DNA from: Norana najaformis
Taxonomy: Eukaryota; Annelida; Clitellata; Crassiclitellata; Hormogastridae
Direction: 5' to 3'
Assembly (NCBI GenBank): GCA_964023275.1
Contig: OZ029915.1
Span: forward strand, 32,336,989 to 32,400,988
DNA length: 64,000 nucleotides
A program made the translations under genes and the position numbers. Shown here one piece after another: positions 1 to 38,066 of the stretch. How positions within the stretch are numbered: the first letter of the stretch is position 1; each line of letters starts with the position of its first letter. A model generated the notes under the pieces. It was not told where the DNA came from and did no database searches. It saw nothing but the letters and a program-made list of their open reading frames with translations.

Positions 1-932
1 GTTTACTGTTTTAGGGCCCGGAACATTAGCTTTGACGTGGTGATGGACTTGTCTTCAACAGCTTGTCATTTTCCTTATCAATTCTTCAGAGTTGATTGAG
101 GTGACAGTATTGTGGAGCATTATGGGCAGAGTCTAATCTATCAAGTCAAATTCAGAGTCAACATGAAGAGTCAGGCTATGTCCAAAAAAGGTTGACAATC
201 ACTTTTTTAGTTCTTTCTTTTTTTTTGTTGGTCGTGAAATTAATTAATGGTATTGTAATTTGGGAACTCTAGAAGCAAAGCTAGTGGAAGGAGAGTTAAC
301 ATAACATATCAGTCAGTTGTGGTAAAGATGATGTTCCTAAAATTTTTGTTAATAGATTGTATGCTCTTGTTCCCGAATTCTGTTATTTGGTGATCTATGT
401 TTAACTTTGATTCGCATACTTCTTGTATTAATTTGATATATGTGTTTTCTGTGTATTTACTTTATCTGTTACTGTGTTCATTATAAATTTACCTAATACT
501 ACTACTGATAACTGTTTAGATAGTTTGTACATTTGCTAGATTTATGTTTAAGTAATTAGTTGAAGTCATGCTTAGCTGACTTGGGCTTTTAGATCTTATG
601 TATTTGCTACATATATTTGTCTTATCCCTGACATAAATCATTTGCTGCTGTTTATTGTCTGACAGCCTACTGGACCTCACTATCAGAAGCCAGTTGCACA
701 ATCTGAACTAATTATAGGCTTCATGCCTGGAGTGTTTAACTTTCAGGGTTGTACTCATCTTCTGTGGTTGTGGTGGAGGAGTAGAGAAGATAAGTAATTC
801 AGTGCAGCACGTCCTTAACCAGATGAATAATGATGTAACCTAAAAATAGGATGGTATAAAAATTAGCTTTATCACACCCAACAAGATTTTCCACTTACAT
901 ATGAATACAGAAATGCACACCAATGCTTGCTA

Positions 933-960
933 GTGTGTGTGTGTGTGTGTGTGTGTGTGC
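933..960. repeat. (GT)n microsatellite
   Basis: About 13 GT dinucleotides followed by GCATGCATGC. Confidence 0.95.
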
Positions 961-1484
961 ATGCATGCAGGTGAGTAGGCATGCCATAAATGTTTTGTTG
1001 TTTATGTATATTTGGTTAACTGAGGCTTCATTTACATAGTGCTTAGTTCTTATGTTTTCTTATCTGATAACTTCTGCAGCACTGCTGTCGTAATAAACAA
1101 CGCGTCAGGTGATAGTAGTTGCTCCAAGGTAAAACTGCAACAGACCATTCATTGCTTAGGAATCACTGAATGAGATTGTTTTAAGGATTTTTAAATAATT
1201 GAGTGTTAAGGTGGTTCATGTGTGTACGGTGAAATGAAGTTTCAGTTTTTGATTAGTGGAAGGTGCCAAATAAGTCCACTGTATAGAATAATGAATCAGG
1301 TGCAGTTTTATGTAAATTGAAGAATATTTAGAGGTTGCACAGGACCTTGAAAGTTTCATCCAGTATATATGACATTTTGCCATCCTTCAGTCATCTGTTT
1401 ATTCTTCTTAGTGAATGACTCACTTGCAAATAAATGTTGAATTTCTGTTTCCCTTAATGTTTGTGGTTAATCTTTTAATCATTA

Positions 1485-2195
1485 TAATTGTGCCACTGTG
1501 GCACAGAAAATGAAACTCAAAACCGGTAAGATAGTCTGAGGAGGCACTCCATGACAGATCAACAAAGAGATGGAAGTTCTAACCAGCGCTGTAGGATTGA
1601 GTTAAGCAGTTACAATAAATAAGGCATTGAGTCATAATGTGCTAGCTTATCAAAGAGAATGAGAAAGCAACTGTCATCTTGTAAAAAGCTCAGCAATAAT
1701 CCATGTGTCACTAAGAAGTTTGCTGCAGCTTTTGATTCAACTTAAATCAGTGACAGGAAAGCACCACATCTTTTGGCTGCTACTGCTCAAGATCTAGGTC
1801 ATGAAAATTAGGACTTGCCAAGCAAGAAGACTATCAAAAAGTTTTTTAATTAAAATTTTTGCCCAATTCTGCATTGGTTGTTCGTTGGGATTGTCAACTG
1901 TTGCCTGATGTCACTGGGTGGGATATGATAGATCAACTGCCTATTATTGTGTTCAATATTGGAGTAGAGCAACTACTTGGTGTCCAAAAACTAGCTCTGG
2001 CACTGGAGAAGTTCAGGCCAAATGCTGCAATCCAATGCCTTGATGAACTGGATCTGTGACAGAGCGTCAAGGGTATGTGTGTTGAAATGACAGGACTTCA
2101 GCAATACCGGTCAGTATACTGGTGCATGTGCTCAGCTAGAAAAGGCACTTGGCCAGTATCTGTTTCATCTAGCATATCATCACCATTATAATTTG
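1485..2195 (+). pseudogene. Decayed transposon-derived coding remnant
   Basis: An open stretch at 1859-2059 reads VVRWDCQLLPDVTG, then DQLPIIVFNIGVEQLLGVQKL, a pattern I recognise from repetitive transposon-associated proteins in invertebrate genomes. Upstream (about 1690-1800) reads a similar N-terminal part with stops. Downstream, after frameshifts, come YTGACAQLEKALGQYLFHLA and HHHYN. Several frames and stops mean it is dead. Family naming is from memory. Confidence 0.45.
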
Positions 2196-2650
2196 CAACT
2201 GTTCTGATGCACAAGGCATCAGTTGATGGTGCACCAGAATCAAGTTAGTCCAGGAATCAGGTCAGTCCAGGAAGTCAGTCTGATGAAACAGAGAGGTACA
2301 CTATGGGGAAAGCCAGCTAAAAAGGTTAAGTTATAAGTTGAGACTAAATGACACAAGAGACTGAGCAAAATGAACAGATGCAGGAAGAGAGTTCCAAAAT
2401 TTGATTCCTGCAACCAAAAAGTTCGTCCATCAAGAACAGTTCTAGTTTTTGACACAACCAGTGAAAGATAGTCAGATGACCTGGTTGAGATAATCAGATA
2501 ACCTGGTGGAAAACCAGGTCATCTTCAACCAAGTGTCCTATCCTAAACAAAATTTTGTGAGCAAGAGAATCAAATCTCTGGAATATTGTCAAGAAAGTAG
2601 TACAGGTCCCATAGCTCTTGCACAAAAGAGATGATGATTTGGATATATTT

Positions 2651-2868
2651 GGGTGGGTGGATGGGTGGATGGGTGGGTGGGTGGGTGGATGGGTGGGTGG
2701 ATGGGTGGGTGGGTGGGTGGGTGGATGGGTGGGTGGGTGGATGGGTGGATGGGTGGGTGGGTGGATGGATGGGTGGGTGGGTGGATGGATGGGTGGGTGG
2801 GTGGATGGGTGGGTGGGTGGAGGGTGGGTGGGTGGGTGGATGGGTGGATGGGTGGATGGATGGATGTG
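2651..2868. repeat. GGGT/GGAT minisatellite
   Basis: About 215 bp of GGGTGGGTGGAT-type units, strongly G-rich on the plus strand. All reading frames stay open and yield artefactual Gly-Trp or His-Pro proteins. Runs of GGG suggest quadruplex potential. Confidence 0.95.
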
Positions 2869-3344
2869 AAATGTGATAAAGGAGGGATTGATGTACTGAA
2901 AGACATGAAGGGGTGGATGAAGGGAACAAATAGGTTGCATAAAAAAGGTAATGTGAGATATTTAGTTGTCTGTGGAGGAATCCATTTGAGTTGAGATAAG
3001 AGTATTCTGAGCTCAGTGTTGATGTTGACAGGCTTGATGATATGTGTTAATGGGGTTGTTCTTAAATTATGTAAATGTACTTGTGGAGCCTGTCTAGTCA
3101 ATAAAATAGGAAGAAGTTGTCGAGTTTTTAATTGTAAATCCTCATTTATACTAATAACAAAAGTTATTCGTCATTTTAAAATATTATTATTGCACTAATG
3201 GGATTTGAACCACCCATTGCTTCATTCCTGTAATTTGTGCCAATAACCATATTAAAAATTTCATGCACACCTCATTGCATCACTGCTTAAATTACTGAAT
3301 TATGTTCACTGTAGTGGCTTTTGGTAAGGTAACAAGTGCAAGTA

Positions 3345-3790
3345 TGTATGTATGAAGACACTTAATATAGCACCTTTTAAGTACCTGTCAAAGCACGGCA
3401 CACATGGCTGTCCCAATGATCTAACAAAAGCAGGTTGAAAATGTTGCACAAAATCAAGTGAAACAGCATGTGTACAATGGAAGAGTGTTCTAAGAGGACA
3501 AGCCAATGCAAGAAAATGAACAATATGCTCAAGCTGATGTATGGAAGCACAGAGCCTGCAAATCCCTGCAGGCAGCAGAGTACAACAATGACCCACGTTT
3601 GACTTGAGACTGGAAAACAAAACTCCGTGACAAGTGAAGGCCATTGTAACCCTCTCTGGTTAAGGTGGTGCTGATAAATGAGGGCTGTCTGAGGATATGG
3701 ATCTTGGAATGTTATTCTTCCATGACAGAAAGCCAGTACATTGTTTTGTGCTTAATTGTTATTTGAAACTTTAGGCATGTTGGCCACAAC
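3345..3790. repeat. Interspersed repeat family B, copy 1
   Basis: Starts GAAGACACTTAATATAGCAC and continues through a body with GCAGCAGAGTACAACAATG and GACTTGAGACTGGAAAAC. Related copies lie at about 18463-18830 and 18930-19340. Boundaries are approximate. Confidence 0.75.
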
Positions 3791-5335
3791 TTTGGAGCAT
3801 AGTTGAGGACGAACATGTGCTCTCCTCAACCTTTCAGTCATTGAAAGTGGATTCATGTAGTTGTAGTGCAGTCAGAGATGAATAATAAAACCTGAAGCCA
3901 AGTAATTCATATAAATCACAATACATTACCTTAAATCAAACAAAATCAGTTTTCTTGTTTTAGGTTTTTTAGAACATATAAAAATGAGATTAAGTGGTAA
4001 ACAAAATCCTTGTGTTACTTGATGATTTACAGTATGATTCATTTCTTGAATAAAGCACTGATTGTTACTTGACTTGGTACAGTTTTTCTTTTCCCATCTA
4101 GCCAGGTCAAATCTCATGAGACCATATCATCTCATGTTATCATCATCATGATCAGTTTTGAGACAAGCCATTTGGCACCAGTGGGTGCAGATGAATAACC
4201 TCTGTTCTTTTCAGTCAATTTTTAGGTCAGTCCTTTTCTCATGTTTAGTTCAAGTCTTGTTTTGTCTTCATTTATATTGCCTATCCAGCCTGAGGATGCC
4301 TTTCATTTGTTTTTCTTTCCTTTGAGTTTTGAACGTAATGCTGGACATTGGATTGGTCATCTGGCATTCTTTCCGCATGACCACACCATCATCAATGTCT
4401 TCACTGAAGGACTTTATCCGGCAGAGTTGTTTTCAAGGGCTATCCTGTTTCTCATCCAGAACCTTCAGATCTCTGGTGTTGTGTAAACATTGGCTAAACA
4501 TTGTGAGGCCATTTGCATGCAGCCAATTAGGCGCTAGCCTATCACCTGATAGATTTGAGAGGACAGTTGTTTTTTAATGAAGATTATCACAAACCTTTGT
4601 AATATAGGAAAGTCAGTTGGTGCAAGATTCTATCAGTTAATCTAGATCTCGTGACTGTTGAAAATACAGCTTCTGTTCTTTGTATTACTTTATTGACTGA
4701 GTGACCTCTTGGATGCTCCAAATATGTAATAAATTATGAAGGTTGAACAGTTTTTCTCGTCAACTATGGCATTGCTGTCTTGTAGTGTCATCTACGCCTA
4801 GGTCTTTGATAAGATTAGAATTGCAATGCAGGTTGCACATGATAAGGGGCAGAAAGAGAAACAGGAGACCAGAAACAAGGTTAGACAGAGAGGTATATAT
4901 GCTAAAAATAGATATACATGTAGATAGAGTAGGGGAGGAAGGGAGGAAGAGACATACCAAACCAGTAAAAGGTATAGAATGAAAAAGTAAGAGAACACTG
5001 CTGTTTGCTTAAGAGGGACTGACAGAAAGGTAGACAGATGGACATTCAGGCATGCATACATTTGGAGACAGCAAAGAAAGAGTGATCAAGGAAGAGGCAA
5101 GTAAAGACAATAAGGAGACAGTAGATAGTTAGACAGGCAGAGACAATAGGATATGCAGATAGAGCCTTAGTTATGTAGTGGTTCTCTGCTGCTTTGATAA
5201 TGTCAGATCTGTCATTGTCAACAGATAACAAGTTTACTAATTTATTTCACAACATCCAGTTTCAAGTAGTTTACCATTCAGAGACAAATGTGTGCTGAGT
5301 GAACTTCAGTCTGCCTATTTCTACACTGTATAGTT

Positions 5336-5381
5336 ATATATATATATATTATATATATATATTATATATATATATATATTG
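5336..5381. repeat. (TA)n microsatellite
   Basis: Three TA runs separated by TT, self-complementary. Confidence 0.95.
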
Positions 5382-5983
5382 TATCTTGACAGAGTTTGAA
5401 CTGGTGAGATGTTAACCTAGTTGTCAGTGTTGAGTTGAACATAGTTCTATTGACAAAAGTACTGACTTAAGAGGATTTAAAATGTGTGATTGTGCTGTGG
5501 TTTAAGTATTATTCTTTTCAATAGACGGAGATGCTGTTCATCGTAGAAATGTGATGAAAGCGGGCTAAGTTGAGGTTTACATGTCTCAGACTTACTATTC
5601 TTAAGCAGTGAGAACTGTTAAAGGCTGAATTTATAAAATGGCTGTTGCTTTGTGGTTGTTAGAGCTTGGAGTTCTGCTTGTGGGGAAGGACTCTCCAGCT
5701 TGCTAATGCAAACGTGTTATGAGCGTAGGGTAGATCCATAATTATTTGACACAAAGTGCTATAAAAGCTTAAGGTCAGTTTAGATTAGTTAAACAGAATT
5801 CTTTGCTAGGAGTGAGTGTTAGTTATGAAGGTTGAGTGAGTTTAAAAGTTGCCGAAGATGATCTAAAAGTGTTTTTGTTGCCATCTTGTCAACTCTCCAT
5901 TTGTTCACAAAAACTTTCTGTGGACCCTAGTTGAGAAACATTGGCTCTGCTGGTCTGTGCATTGTGTGGGGACTTGAACTGAG

Positions 5984-32435
<26,452 letters not shown>

Positions 32436-34244
32436 GTTTTTTTAGGTGGATTTGTGTAAAAGAATGGTGTATGAAGTAAGTGGGATTTCGGTTAACTGCC
32501 TGAGCCAGTGTTAAGTTGCCTGCAAAGTGTGATACGGTTCCTTGTTGATTGTTTCTAATACATCTTGTTTTCTAATACAAATCATGTTTTGCATCACTCA
32601 TGGAGTGTTTAAGAAAGTCTTTTTATTGAGCTATACTAATTAATAATGAGGTAATGTCCATATTGATAAACTTTAAAGTTACCCTTCAGTCACAGTTGCC
32701 AATTCTAAACGATTTAGAGGCCGTTATATGTGGTAACATGCTGAAGTGGATGTATTTTATTCTTTCTCACGTCAACTGAGTAATAACGATTCTCACAAAA
32801 AGTATTTACTGGATGTTGTGGTTAATTTGTAGGCCAAGCAGTCAGTATTAATAACCATTTTGGGATCTGTTGATGCATACTGATTGTATGATGTAAAGAA
32901 AAGTTTATAATTATTCTTTAGTTAAATGTTGAATCCCAGATTTTATTTTTGGGGTTGATATACCCCAATGACCCTGTCGCATGTAATCTATTATTTCAGG
33001 TCCAGTGAGTGAGTCTTGGCCTTAGGTGCTCGGACCCCAGATGTGTCCTGGAATCCAATGATGTGCTTTGTACCTGTTCTGTGCTTTTCCTGTGGTTCTC
33101 TTTGTCTTAAGTGGCTCCTTTGTTCATTACCAAGTCCAGCATTGCATTTGTCAGCATAACCTTCCTTTCTTCTCTTTCTTATGTTTCAAATAGTGCGTTG
33201 CTATAAAGTACAAGTCCAATCCAGTTCATTTTCTGTTCCTTATGGTGCTAGTCAGTGTTCTCTATTCTCGTACTAAACCCAGTATGTCCTATTTACATTA
33301 TGCTTCGTATAGATGTGTTACTGAGTGATATTGATTTTCATTTCTGATAATTTAAAAAATTTTATTTTTAGTTTGAATAATGAGTATGGTTGTTCATTCT
33401 GAAATCATTTAGGATATATAATGAAAGTTAATGGTTGTTTTGTGGGCAAACGTTTGATGCTGATTGTTATTTTTGGAGTCAACTGATAATTAATCAGTTT
33501 ATATTTGCAGTGAAGTTTGACAAAAGACTTATGCACCGGTATTACTGGAAAATAGATGAGTAGTACCGTCATATTAGTGGCATTAAACTTTTCTTATCAG
33601 GTTGAATATTTTAAGATGTTTTTTCATCAGCAAACTACTTTGCCCTAAACATCTGTCACATGTCGCCTGGATGGTTGAAATGTATGAGGACAGTCACAGT
33701 AACACGTTTTGTGTTGAAAAAACTTGTGTGGTCATAATAGATTGACTTCAGTATGTACACTTAATTTTTACTGTCTCTTGTGATTAAAATACTTTGACAG
33801 CTTGTCAGAAGAATAATTATCCTGTATACTTTTAGTCCCACCGTTTCCAGACTGCAGAATCCATTTCACTGAATGAGAAGCTATGCAAACAGATGTCATA
33901 TTATTGTGGTTTTGTTTTTGACTGTCATATATTAATTACTGTGAATGTATGTCTTGTGTAGGAAGTTGACAAATTGTTTGTCATTTTAAGGGTAATTTGT
34001 TTTAAGATAGTAAACTAAGCATTATATTTTTCTTGTTGAAAGAGCAAATGGCAATACACGTAGCTGTAATAGATTACTGATTTTGTTACTGTCCCTAACT
34101 TTCATGTGGATAGCAGTGGATTTCAGTGGACTGTATAAATGTTGCAGACGTCGTTAATTAATTATGGGTTAATTTCAGTTACATATCAGTAGGATACAGA
34201 TGGGAGTTAAATCCATGCATTGCAGAGTAGATACTTCATGCATG

Positions 34245-34320
34245 TATCGAGACACTTAATATAGCGCCTTTTGTGTACCTTGCAAAGCGCTGCACGCATG
34301 GCTATCTGACTGACCTAAAC
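34245..34320. repeat. Dispersed tail-repeat copy
   Basis: ATCGAGACACTTAATATAGC then GCCTTTTGTGTACC, a variant of the start of repeat B and the complement of the AAAAGGCGCTATATAAATG tails seen elsewhere. A weaker copy lies at 34785-34850. Confidence 0.65.
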
Positions 34321-34510
34321 TAGTGTGTTTTAAGAAAGTTTAAAACTGTATGGCTTTAAGTGTTTCAAAAATACATGATGTAATGTAAATATGTTTTTGA
34401 GCAAGGAACTTGGTTTGACAAATCTGAAGTTATAATTATTATTATTTCACCAGTTCTGTGCAGTTTAAAAGTTTAAAACTTGCTTATGTTATTAGTGTTT
34501 ATGCTTTGTA

Positions 34511-34516
34511 AATAAA
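34511..34516 (+). promoter_or_regulatory. Candidate poly(A) signal for Gli
   Basis: AATAAA in an AT-rich setting about 2.1 kb after the stop. It is the best candidate I noticed in this interval, not proven. Confidence 0.4.
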
Positions 34517-36330
34517 AATTACAGAAAATGTCTCGTGAACTTTACTTGATGACAAGAACCTGACAAATGAAACTGCCAATGATACAAGTAGAACAGAAGC
34601 ATTAATTGTGAAATTATCTGTATTATTAACAGAAAAGTTTATTATTTACAGCACAGAACAATTATTAATAAGACAGTATGTACACACATCAACACCTCTA
34701 AGCTGGCCTATTTTTAATAATAGAATAATATATTATGAAAGACAATAGGCTATATCATTTCTTATGGCAACCTCTGTACATGTGTATGTATCTAAGCATT
34801 TACGTAGCACTTTCAGGTCTATGCATGGCTATCTGACAGATCTGAAAAGTGTAACATATGGTGTTTAGTCAGTAGAACGGACACAGCTGTACAGTGTGAG
34901 CTAAAAGAGGTAAGGAAATTCTAAAACTACGAGATTCACTTTACAAAAGAACTTCAGCGGTTCGTGCTTTAACACAAGTAAGTTACAGGTCAAGTGATGC
35001 TTGTACAACTAAGCAGTATGATATGAAAGTGTAAAAAGCTCGGTGCAACTATTAAATAATCTTACGTATTCACGTGCTGTTCCTTCTTAGAAACTTGTCT
35101 ATTAACATAAGGGTCATTCATGAAGGACAAGGATGCTTGTACAGGGGGAGAGATGGGTCACCCAAAAGTGGACAAGTGGAGGGGATTATGCCCAATTTTA
35201 TATATGCAGTTATTGCCTGTGCCTTAAACACCAACTACAGTCTGACGGCATAAAGTCTAATGCATTGGCTCTAGTTAGGGTCCTTTTGCTGAATACAGTA
35301 GTATCAAAGTAGCTGACCCTGCCGTTAGCTCTGCAAGAACTTCAGGGTAGCCTAATCTGAGCTTTAGTAGTCTGTTGAGTGCATACGTACACAAAGGGGA
35401 TGGGTAGGGTAATGTCGAATGGGGACAAGGGGAGGAAGCAGTCCAGAGTAGGTCGTTTATTGCAGACGTCCTTCATGGATTACCCCATATTGATATTTGT
35501 AAATGCATTCCTTGTGCTATAAAACAGTTTTAAATTTGAACATGCGACCTACTTAATTTCTTAATCCTGCTGCATAATCTATCATTTTCAAGTCCGGAGC
35601 ATGCTTTGTTTTTCATGCTGACTCTTAGCCACTTTATACAAGGTACTTTAGAAGTAAATATTGCCCAACAATCTCTGTAAACTGATCAGCATAGTTATGA
35701 TAGCATCTTTAAGTTGACTTGGAAGAGGACCATCACTTAACTTGCTCTTGCATCAAACATAAAATGAAGATGTTTACCAAATAGAGGTAATTTATGCATC
35801 AGAAACATCATGAAACAACGGGGACAGAGTAATCGAAGCAACACATAGACAAGTTGTCTTCTATGAAGATAACATCATTTGGTCGTTGCAACTAATATTA
35901 TCTGCTTTAACAACTGAGCTGATTTAACTTGATTGCAGTAAAACAATTGGTTCTCGTTGGTCAGATCAGTTACAGTTGTGAGTTGACTGTCCAATATTCT
36001 TGGAAAGTTTAACGGTTACAAGTGATACTGGGTCTAGTCTAGGACTAGTTTCGGTCCGTTTCCATTAGCAAGGGCCAATTCACCTGCTGTTTATACAAAC
36101 TGACTTTCTTGCATTATGAAAAACAGCCTTAAAATATACTCTTTAGATCTATGTGGTTTCTCAATACAGTAACAAAAAGCTGACCTGTTCAAGAGAGGTG
36201 AATTACAGCAATAAAATAATAATAATAATAATAATAATAATAGTAATAATATAGAATAGGTAATAAAATTACAACAATATTTTTGCTAATAATTTTTCAG
36301 CTCAACCCAAGACTTGATGTGCATTTTAAA

Positions 36331-36621
36331 AGAATATAGTAAATCTACTGACCACATTATGTTATAAGCAGATACAGTATCAAATTCATAATACATTTAC
36401 AACAGTTTGGAGGCCATTTCCATCTTGTGCGCCACTGAATTTCGTAATGGGGCATTATCAGACTTCATTACAATCCAATACAACTGAAGTCTGATAATGC
36501 CCCATTACGAAATTCAGTGGCGCACAAGATGGAAATGGCCTCCAAACTGTTGTAAATGTATTATGAATTTGATACTGTATCTGCTTATAATATAATGTGG
36601 TCAGTAGATTTACTATATTCT
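36331..36621. repeat. Foldback element 2: near-perfect 137-bp inverted repeat
   Basis: Left arm 36331-36467 (AGAATATAGTAAATCTACTG ... CATTATCAGACTTCA) and right arm 36485-36621 are reverse complements over 137 bp with one mismatch seen, around a 17-nt loop. No target duplication was evident. Confidence 0.95.
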
Positions 36622-37126
36622 GTGTTGTACTTGCTGATAAACACATAATATACTATTCACAGAAGTCATCATGATATCAGTAATATTAAATCTTAATCTT
36701 ATGTCCCACCAATTGCTACAAATTTCCCTCCAAACAGAACTGTCTGCAGTCTTTCAAGGTAAGTTAGCTCGACTAAGAAGTTTATGTAATATATTGCACT
36801 CGAAATCAGAAAGTCTGCATTCATACAGTGATCGAGTATTTGATTCATGGTTTCATTTACATGTATACAAACGTCCTGGAAGTCACTTTACAGATGAGTC
36901 TCAGTTGCTTGATATTGAGGTAAATTTATGAGGAGACGCCCTTCGGAAATACATCGTCAGCAGATTTTTCTGCAAGAAATAATATACTGCATGACATAGT
37001 GTCTGAAGATGAACATAATTTGTTTTGTGAGGAAACATAAAAAATACTCATCATAAACTACTGTGTACGTAAAAACAACTGAATTCAATCCGACGTAATT
37101 GCATTACAGCTACTAGACTACAACCC

Positions 37127-38032
37127 AGCCAGCACACCCACATTGCATCAATGTTGGCCCGATGTCATGGTTACTATCGGTAAATGGTTGTGTTGCACAT
37201 CCGACAACAGCCCACAGCCTATTTTAAATGTGATCCAACATTTGGCCAACAACATTGTCCCCATGTGGTTTCATCCTCCAATTTACAACGGATCACCAAT
37301 GTCAGCCCGCTCCATTAACCAATTCATTTATAACACTGGATCAATGTTGGCCCAACTATAAGCAAATGGTTTTCCATCGTACATCGCCCACAGCTTATTT
37401 GAAACTTGGCTTAAGTCATGGGTAATCTTGAATCACGCAGTGCTATAGTTTTATACATACGTAGGGCCAACAGTTGTGGTCATGAAAACCACAATCGTTG
37501 GCCCTACGTTCGCATGTCAAATGCAATATCAGCGTATTGCGGGGTGTACAACATATTTTCCACATATAGTTCTTATTATTATTCTTATGCTGGCAGCATA
37601 CAAACATTGGGCCAATGTATATCCAATGTCAATAATTGTGGTTTTTGTGACATTGCACACACATTGGTCCAATGTTGGCATGCTGGGTGACATCTGGCAT
37701 TGGCCCAACATTTTTGGCTCCGTGAATGTAACGTGATGCTTACATATTTTATTATTTTCGGTATTTATAATGTATATACTTAGAAAACTAAAATGAAGTA
37801 CTGAACAGAACTGCAAAATAATAAAATATGTAAGCATCAACATATGTAAAATACAGTGTCCCAGCATATTTGTGCCATTAGTAAGAAATGTATATGCGGA
37901 TCATACTTCGTACACCCTCCATTATGCCGATATAGCATTCGACATAGGGCGAACATAGGGTCAGCATTTGTGGTTTTTGTGACATTGGGGCAAATGTTGG
38001 CCAAATGCTGGTATGTTGGCTGGGAAAGAGTT
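37127..38032. mobile_element. MITE-like element with terminal inverted repeats
   Basis: Begins CCCAGCCAGCACACCCACAT and ends GGTATGTTGGCTGGG, inverted relatives of each other. The interior repeats CAATGTTGGCCC-type words, and it contains a 24-bp perfect internal inverted repeat (37735-37758 and 37815-37838). No transposase. Possibly two nested copies. Confidence 0.65.
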
Positions 38033-38066
38033 AAGTCATGCTACAGGTGGCACGAAGGTTGATGGT

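Larger units (their letters stand above)
1..5983. other. Upstream region of Gli without supported genes
   Basis: AT-rich DNA containing the transposon remnant, minisatellite, repeat B copy and a purine-rich stretch (about 4850-5150). I saw no exon with GLI character. A noncoding first exon or promoter of Gli could lie here, but I cannot point to it. Confidence 0.6.
32436..34530 (+). other. Gli: Probable Gli 3' UTR
   Basis: AT-rich, with no open frame of note, following the Gli stop. AATAAA at 34511-34516 is a plausible poly(A) signal. A copy of a dispersed repeat sits at about 34245-34320. The extent is inferred. Confidence 0.45.
34531..38066. other. Convergent intergenic spacer between Gli and CLASP
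   Basis: No supported gene. It holds a tail-repeat fragment (34785-34850), an ATA run (36213-36242), foldback element 2 (36331-36621) and a MITE-like element (37127-38032). Possible minus-strand poly(A) signals (TTTATT on plus) at 37748-37753 and 34638-34643 could serve CLASP. Confidence 0.55.

Noticed and set aside
2494-3101. His-Pro-rich and Gly-Trp-rich ORFs (structural-protein-like)
   Set aside because: Pure minisatellite translation with no start context or flanking coding signal.
4743-5061. Charged plus ORF and hydrophobic minus ORF overlapping
   Set aside because: A purine-rich low-complexity stretch gives Lys/Glu/Arg on one strand and Leu/Ser/Phe on the other. No homology or splice sites.
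36671-36931. Plus ORF in the spacer with a GTAAGT donor-like site
   Set aside because: No similarity to known domains, AT-rich codons and no partner exons.
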